Source: Chitinophagaceae bacterium
GTDB taxonomy: Bacteria; Bacteroidota; Bacteroidia; Chitinophagales; Chitinophagaceae
NCBI GenBank assembly: GCA_947378615.1
Contig: CANCKV010000091.1
Span: 1 to 9,270, forward strand
DNA length: 9,270 nucleotides
Reading direction: 5' to 3'
Part shown: positions 5,358 to 9,270 of the stretch, piece after piece
Position numbering within the stretch: position 1 is the stretch's first letter
Layout of the letters: each line of letters starts with the position of its first letter
Translations under genes and position numbers: made by a program
The notes under the pieces: model-generated
What the model saw: the letters and a program-made list of their open reading frames with translations, nothing else
What the model was told of the DNA's origin: nothing
The model's database searches: none

Positions 5358-7088
5358 TTATTCAATGATAACAGGAACTTTTTGTACCTCTGTTTCTCCC
5401 TTATTCGCAACTAGATAATAGATTCCTTTAGAACGCTGCCCGAATGAAAGAAAAATTTTATTTTTTCCAGAAATTACTTTTTCATTAGTAATTAATACTT
5501 GTTTCCCTAGACTATTTAATACCTTAATTGTCAATAATTCAGTTTTATCTGATAAATAATTCAGTTGTAAATCCTGTCCTGACTTCAAAGGATTAGGAAA
5601 TATTCCCTGAATACCCAATTTAGCAGAAGAAAAATCTACGGATTTAACTTCGGATAAAGAGTAAGTACCATCCTTATCAACAGATTTTAGGCGATAATAA
5701 TTTGTTGTATTCAGCGAAGCTGCATTATCGGTATAAGCATAGTTTTGATTGACAGCACTATTACCTACAGCAGCAACCTTATCAATTGAAACAAAATTCT
5801 TTCCATCTACACTCTTTTCTACACTAAAATAAGCAGTATTAATTTCTAAAGTAGTTGACCAATTCAAATTAACTACCCCATTTGATGCAGCTACTCCGAA
5901 TGAAATCAACTTAACAGGTGTTACAATTGGATTGATTGTTTGTGGATATAAACGTTTCCATGCCCTGTTTTGAAAATGAGCCATCGTATCGCTAATTGCA
6001 GCTATATGATTCGGACAACCATGCGTTTCTCCTGCAATTTTCCAAAAATCATGATAAGCACCTGCTGCAGTTAAAGCATTATCTAAATCGATGCTTTCTT
6101 GAACCGGTACCGTTTGATCAGAAGAACCCTGTACAAGAAAAATAGGAATTTGAGTGGCTTTCAAATTAGAAAAGCTATACAATCTGTCGGCTGTCGGAGA
6201 AGAGCCCCAACAATCTGCCTCTGCAATTACGTTAGTCAGATTTACGACATATCCCCCATAGTTAGAACCCCCATCATAATTTACAAAATTGCAAGATAAG
6301 TGACCACCTGCAGACCCTCCTCCTACAAATAGAAAGTTTGGATTGTAGCCATATTTAGTGGCAGTAGCTGATGTTCTAATCCAATTCAAACAATTGTCCA
6401 TATCCTTGACAGCTGCTAAGTTCTGAGGTAATGTATGCCCACTACCTTCATTGTAACTAGGTGCAAAAGCCACAAATCCACATGTAGCCATATACTTACA
6501 AAAAGCAACTACATAGGATTCAGTCTTCACTCCACTAGTCTGAAATCCTCCTCCATGCATAAACATGAAAATTGGGCGCTGTGTATTTACATCCCCTGTG
6601 GGAACATACACATCGACATTATGGTATTTACCATTATCAGCATTATAATATACCGTAGTCACAGTTGAACCTGTAATATTCTTTTTGGGCTTGATAAAGT
6701 CGTCAGGATTTGGAATCACATTCAATGAATAAGTAGCAGCAGCAGAACCTGCAGTATTAGTAGCAGTTACAGTCAATGGATAAGTTCCAACCACTACAGT
6801 TGCATCCCAACTAATTTGCCCTGTAGTACCATTGATTGTGACCCCTGCTGGAGGGCTTACCAATGAATAAGTAACCGTGGCACCACCATCATTAACAGTA
6901 GGAGCAACAGAGTTTTGTGGTTGTGTGAAATAAGCAATCCCTGCATTAGGACTATACGAAATGGTGGGGGCAGATTGAGCTAATAATAAATTAGGAATTG
7001 TCAACGCAATTATTGACAGAATAAATAAACTTGTAATCATTGGTTTCTTGGGTAAGAAACACATCAGTAATTGTAAACTTCTTCTCAT
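5358..7088 (-). CDS. Secreted BD-FAE-type alpha/beta-hydrolase (carboxylesterase) with Ig-like domain and T9SS sorting domain
   Basis: A 576-aa predicted extracellular esterase. The hydrophobic core of the signal peptide is at residues 18-37 (ITSLFILSIIALTIPNLLLA), ending near LAQ. The n-region is long, so starts at Met9 (7064) or Met17 (7040) are also plausible. Residues about 41-125 form a He_PIG-type Ig-like domain (GVTINGTTGQISWD ... TYPLTVTATN). Residues about 140-380 form an alpha/beta-hydrolase of the BD-FAE/Aes class: oxyanion HGGG at 178-181, nucleophile elbow GGSAG at 257-261 with Ser259, acid Asp324 in GSSDQTVP, and His356 in GETHG, a complete triad. Residues about 391-485 are FN3-like. 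Residues about 493-576 are a T9SS type A sorting domain (FPNPLKSGQDL, KGIYYLV). The family hydrolyses carboxylic esters, including feruloyl or acetyl esters on plant polysaccharides; the substrate here is not known. No polysaccharide-utilisation locus genes (SusC/SusD pair, glycoside hydrolases) accompany it in this window. Confidence 0.9.
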   Translation of the reverse strand: MRRSLQLLMCFLPKKPMITSLFILSIIALTIPNLLLAQSAPTISYSPNAGIAYFTQPQNSVAPTVNDGGATVTYSLVSPPAGVTINGTTGQISWDATVVVGTYPLTVTATNTAGSAAATYSLNVIPNPDDFIKPKKNITGSTVTTVYYNADNGKYHNVDVYVPTGDVNTQRPIFMFMHGGGFQTSGVKTESYVVAFCKYMATCGFVAFAPSYNEGSGHTLPQNLAAVKDMDNCLNWIRTSATATKYGYNPNFLFVGGGSAGGHLSCNFVNYDGGSNYGGYVVNLTNVIAEADCWGSSPTADRLYSFSNLKATQIPIFLVQGSSDQTVPVQESIDLDNALTAAGAYHDFWKIAGETHGCPNHIAAISDTMAHFQNRAWKRLYPQTINPIVTPVKLISFGVAASNGVVNLNWSTTLEINTAYFSVEKSVDGKNFVSIDKVAAVGNSAVNQNYAYTDNAASLNTTNYYRLKSVDKDGTYSLSEVKSVDFSSAKLGIQGIFPNPLKSGQDLQLNYLSDKTELLTIKVLNSLGKQVLITNEKVISGKNKIFLSFGQRSKGIYYLVANKGETEVQKVPVIIE

Positions 7089-7167
7089 TATGGGGGCTGT
7101 TTAATCTTTGTTATTAAATATTATTTAAAGAAATCGTTTGAATCATATTGCAAAAATCAGTTCTTAA

Positions 7168-7205
7168 CAAACAATCGAATCATGTCAAACAATCGGCAAA
7201 CAAAT
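7168..7205. repeat. Direct repeats CAAACAATCG upstream of the esterase
   Basis: CAAACAATCG occurs at 7168-7177 and 7186-7195, an 18-bp period. A partial third copy, CAAACAAAT, is at 7197-7205. On the minus strand these read CGATTGTTTG and lie about 80-117 bp before the esterase ATG. Tandem short repeats at this distance could bind a regulator. The TTTG cores also resemble Bacteroidota promoter boxes, although none matches TAnnTTTG fully. Confidence 0.4.
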
Positions 7206-7221
7206 TCACGAATATAACCTA

Positions 7222-7380
7222 TCAAGGAACATATACATCTAAGCTGTTTTTAATGACTTTCAACTTCAAAACACTCTTTTCCTTCAACTTATCTGAAAGC
7301 CTTACAACTTTAGCTAAATCTACGAGGTGCTTGTTAGTTATATTATTAGAACGATAAGCTATCACCATCGAATTAGACAT
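7222..7380 (-). CDS. Possible small protein of 52 aa, unrecognised
   Basis: An uninterrupted ORF from ATG at 7380 to TGA at 7222-7224, starting MSNSMVIAYRSNN. The second half is rich in Lys, Leu and Val (for example LVDLAKVVRLSDKLKEKS), suggesting an amphipathic helical peptide, with no signal peptide or membrane segment. AAAAGGTGAT lies immediately before the ATG and could act as a ribosome-binding site. The two-block element at 7411-7442 ends about 31 nt upstream and has the same orientation as the copy before the porin pair. The esterase start lies 133 bp downstream, so co-transcription is possible. I do not recognise a family. An ORF of this length can occur by chance in AT-rich DNA; the upstream signals are the main support. 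Confidence 0.3.
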   Translation of the reverse strand: MSNSMVIAYRSNNITNKHLVDLAKVVRLSDKLKEKSVLKLKVIKNSLDVYVP

Positions 7381-7410
7381 ATCACCTTTTCGCATCAGAA
7401 TTATTTATTG

Positions 7411-7442
7411 TAAAGACAATATTTTTTTCATTTACCCTTAGT
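7411..7442 (-). promoter_or_regulatory. Candidate promoter/operator (two-block element, copy 2)
   Basis: On the minus strand, ACTAAGGGTAAA, an 11-nt spacer and TTGTCTTT match copy 1 at 2916-2947 with the same spacing. In this orientation it precedes the possible small ORF starting at 7380, and further on the esterase. It is also about 90 bp upstream of the divergent TonB receptor, so it could influence either side. Function is inferred only from recurrence and position. Confidence 0.4.
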
Positions 7443-7499
7443 ACATAAAAGTATTTTTTATTTTTTTCATTTTCACACAATTAAAACTGAAATCCTTTA

Positions 7500-7507
7500 T
7501 AGATTTG
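7500..7507 (+). promoter_or_regulatory. Bacteroidota -7 box candidate (TAGATTTG) for the TonB receptor
   Basis: TAGATTTG matches TAnnTTTG exactly and ends 23 nt before the receptor ATG at 7531, implying a very short untranslated leader. No clear -33 TTG is present about 19 nt upstream, where the sequence is CAA. No Shine-Dalgarno site precedes the ATG, which is usual for this phylum. Confidence 0.45.
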
Positions 7508-7530
7508 TTGCTTTTACTAACATAAAACTC

Positions 7531-9270
7531 ATGGAAAAGCTATTTGTTTGCCTGGTTAGCATCCTTATAAGTAGTGCCTTATTTTCACAACAAAGTGACT
7601 CTATCTATCATCTTCGTAGAATAGATTTAGGAAATATAAAGACTACAATCAGCCACGAAGAAATAGAAAGAAACTATGCGAAGTCCTTGAGTCAATTATT
7701 AAATGAACAGGCAGGATTTGTAGTAAACGGAGCCTACCAACCACTTGGTAGTTTTATAAACATTTATTCAGAAGGGGCACTCGGCGCCAAAATATTGATT
7801 TTAATTGACGGTCAACCTGTATGGGATCCATCAAGCATTTCAAATGCATATTTTGATTTGAATTTTATTTCCTTGGATGAAATTGAAGAAATCAACCTTT
7901 ACAAACCTGGACAAGGTGCTAATTTGGGAGATGGCGCAATGATGGGTTCAATTGATATCATTACTCGAAAAGGATATTCCTCAAAATCCATTAATTTAAA
8001 AGTAAGAAAAGGGATAGGAAACTTAAATACATCAAATTCGGCACTTCAATTTTGGGGAACAAAGAACAAGTTTAACTATCAGGCAAGTTTCTCAACTGCG
8101 TCAACCGATGGATTCTCAATTGCACAAGATACAACTGGCACAGGTGGATTTGATATAGATGGATTTAGAAATAGCGTATTCAATTCTCGTATTGAATACA
8201 CTCCTAATCACAATTTATTGCTCTATGGTTACTGTTTGTATAGCAAATACAAGGCATCGACGGATATAGAAGGATTTGTTGACGCCAAAGATTATTTTTA
8301 TACCAATAAACTCGTAAATACTGGCATAGGTGGAGCCTATGCATTGAACAAGACACAAATCTTTTTCGACTACAAACTCAGTAATACGATTAGAGATTAT
8401 CACTACGCATCTTACGATCAACAACATTGGGGAGGACTTGCAAATTTTGTCAAAATAGAAACAAGTACAGCGCTATCTAAACAATGCAGATTTTCTGCAG
8501 GGATAGATTATAGGGATAACCAAATGAAATATTTCACTTATGATACTCTCAATGGAGACACCTACAAACACTTTCCAACCTTTTATCAGTATGGGATATT
8601 TACGGGTATTGACTATCAAACAAAGGATAATAGTTTATCCTTCCATATAAAAGGAAGATTAAATAACCACAGTAGCGGTGGCATGGATAATGCCTATTCC
8701 ATTTATGGGAATTACCGACTCAATAAACACTTCAACCTCTTTTCGAGTTTTGCAACAGGCTTCCTTACGCCAACAATTTTTGAGTTATCATACACAGACA
8801 TTGGAAACAATCAACTTGCAGCTGAAAGGTCCTCTACTTTTGATTTTGGCATTGAATATAATACTGATAATATCCAAAATAGGTTGCATCTTTTGCATAA
8901 TAATCTTAGTTCTATGGTCAATTTTGATTTTCAATCTGGCACTTTTGACAATTGTGACAAATTGAATGTGACAGGTGTGGAATATGAATTCAACACAAAC
9001 CTATCAAAGCACCTACAAATAAAGGGCAATTATACCTATATGTCAGGAAATGAACAATCTCCAAGCAGACAAAATACCTGGGATATAGTTACCTACGATT
9101 ACTTGGTAAGAAGACCAAAAAACATAGTAAATCTAAACATTACTTACCATGACAATAAGCAATATTCAATAACAATCAACGGGAAATATGTGAGTACTGC
9201 TTATGACGTAGGTGCAGCATCTGATGACATTATTATGAAAGAATATTTCCTATTGAATCTGAATGCATCG
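7531..9270 (+). CDS. TonB-dependent outer-membrane receptor, BtuB-like (3' end beyond the window)
   Basis: Reading from the ATG at 7531, the frame stays open for 580 codons to the window edge. Residues 1-19 form a signal peptide (MEKLFVCLVSILISSALFS) followed by QQSDS. There is no N-terminal carboxypeptidase-like domain, unlike SusC-type receptors. The plug is residues about 35-150: ISHEEIERN, then KSLSQLLNEQAG at 51-62, ILILIDGQPVWDPS at 88-101, IEEINLYKPGQG at 118-129, and GSIDIITRKG at 139-148. The rest is beta-barrel, with late BtuB-like landmarks: NLFSSFATGFLTPTIFELSY, VTGVEYEFN and RRPKNIVNLN. The last residues, EYFLLNLNAS, suggest about 50-60 are missing. TonB receptors import cobalamin, iron chelates or similar ligands using TonB/ExbBD energy. 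Cobalamin is suggested only by resemblance; no riboswitch or btuCDF gene is visible. The usual RGA and YG plug signatures are replaced by SEGALG and LGDGAMMG, so the protein is somewhat divergent. Confidence 0.88.
   Translation, partial: MEKLFVCLVSILISSALFSQQSDSIYHLRRIDLGNIKTTISHEEIERNYAKSLSQLLNEQAGFVVNGAYQPLGSFINIYSEGALGAKILILIDGQPVWDPSSISNAYFDLNFISLDEIEEINLYKPGQGANLGDGAMMGSIDIITRKGYSSKSINLKVRKGIGNLNTSNSALQFWGTKNKFNYQASFSTASTDGFSIAQDTTGTGGFDIDGFRNSVFNSRIEYTPNHNLLLYGYCLYSKYKASTDIEGFVDAKDYFYTNKLVNTGIGGAYALNKTQIFFDYKLSNTIRDYHYASYDQQHWGGLANFVKIETSTALSKQCRFSAGIDYRDNQMKYFTYDTLNGDTYKHFPTFYQYGIFTGIDYQTKDNSLSFHIKGRLNNHSSGGMDNAYSIYGNYRLNKHFNLFSSFATGFLTPTIFELSYTDIGNNQLAAERSSTFDFGIEYNTDNIQNRLHLLHNNLSSMVNFDFQSGTFDNCDKLNVTGVEYEFNTNLSKHLQIKGNYTYMSGNEQSPSRQNTWDIVTYDYLVRRPKNIVNLNITYHDNKQYSITINGKYVSTAYDVGAASDDIIMKEYFLLNLNAS

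Larger units (their letters stand above)
7089..7530. other. Divergent intergenic region between the esterase and the TonB receptor
   Basis: This 442-bp region separates the leftward esterase from the rightward receptor. It contains short direct repeats (7168-7205), a possible 52-aa ORF on the minus strand (7222-7380), the second copy of the two-block element (7411-7442) and a -7 box for the receptor (7500-7507). Searching by eye for a cobalamin riboswitch (B12-box-like sequence and GC-rich helices) ahead of the receptor found none. The stretch is very AT-rich from about 7420 to 7500. Confidence 0.6.

Noticed and set aside
6099..6668. Two plus-strand ORFs within the esterase region
   Set aside because: Antisense shadows of the esterase; no recognisable product.
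7148..7357. 69-aa plus-strand ORF in the divergent intergenic region
   Set aside because: Starts inside AT-rich repeats, has no initiation signal or family resemblance, and overlaps the minus-strand candidate, which has better upstream signals.
7381..7530. Cobalamin riboswitch ahead of the BtuB-like gene
   Set aside because: No B12-box-like sequence or GC-rich helices; the leader is AT-rich and, if the -7 box is right, under 25 nt.
8215..8965. A minus-strand ORF (8215-8427) and an out-of-frame plus ORF (8678-8965)
   Set aside because: Both lie within the continuous TonB receptor frame starting at 7531.

Overview
The window looks like chromosomal DNA from an AT-rich member of the Bacteroidota. 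The evidence is two secreted proteins ending in type IX secretion (T9SS) type A C-terminal sorting domains, OmpL-like outer-membrane porins, a TonB-dependent receptor, little use of strong Shine-Dalgarno sites, and matches to the Bacteroidota -7 promoter box TAnnTTTG. The genus cannot be named from the sequence. All recognisable proteins act in the cell envelope or outside the cell.

Layout: (1) 1-515 has no gene and carries diverged intergenic repeats, including a strong nested inverted repeat at 343-412. (2) 516-2850, minus strand, holds two tandem paralogous beta-barrel porins. The upstream copy (1678-2850) and the downstream copy (516-1628) are 49 bp apart and are probably one transcription unit. 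(3) 2851-4112 is a 1.26 kb gene-poor stretch with inverted repeats, decayed repeat fragments and a rho-independent terminator at its right end. (4) 4113-7088, minus strand, holds two T9SS cargo proteins. One is a CxxCH-containing choice-of-anchor V/Reeler-like protein; the other is a BD-FAE-type alpha/beta-hydrolase (carboxylesterase). Their C-terminal halves (FN3-like module plus sorting domain) are homologous. (5) 7089-7530 is a divergent intergenic region with a possible 52-aa small gene on the minus strand, direct repeats and a promoter candidate. (6) From 7531 to the window edge, plus strand, runs an unbroken 580-codon BtuB-like TonB-dependent receptor, cut by the window end.

Together the genes suggest an envelope and nutrient-acquisition neighbourhood: porins for diffusion, a TonB receptor for active uptake (cobalamin-like by family resemblance only), and surface or secreted proteins delivered by T9SS. 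No mobile element, CRISPR array, tRNA or rRNA was seen. The least expected signals are non-coding. A two-block element with identical spacing (25 of 32 positions identical) lies upstream of the porin pair and again upstream of the putative small gene. There is also a 15-bp inverted repeat with a competing local hairpin at 3872-3950. I did not find a convincing new multi-gene system.
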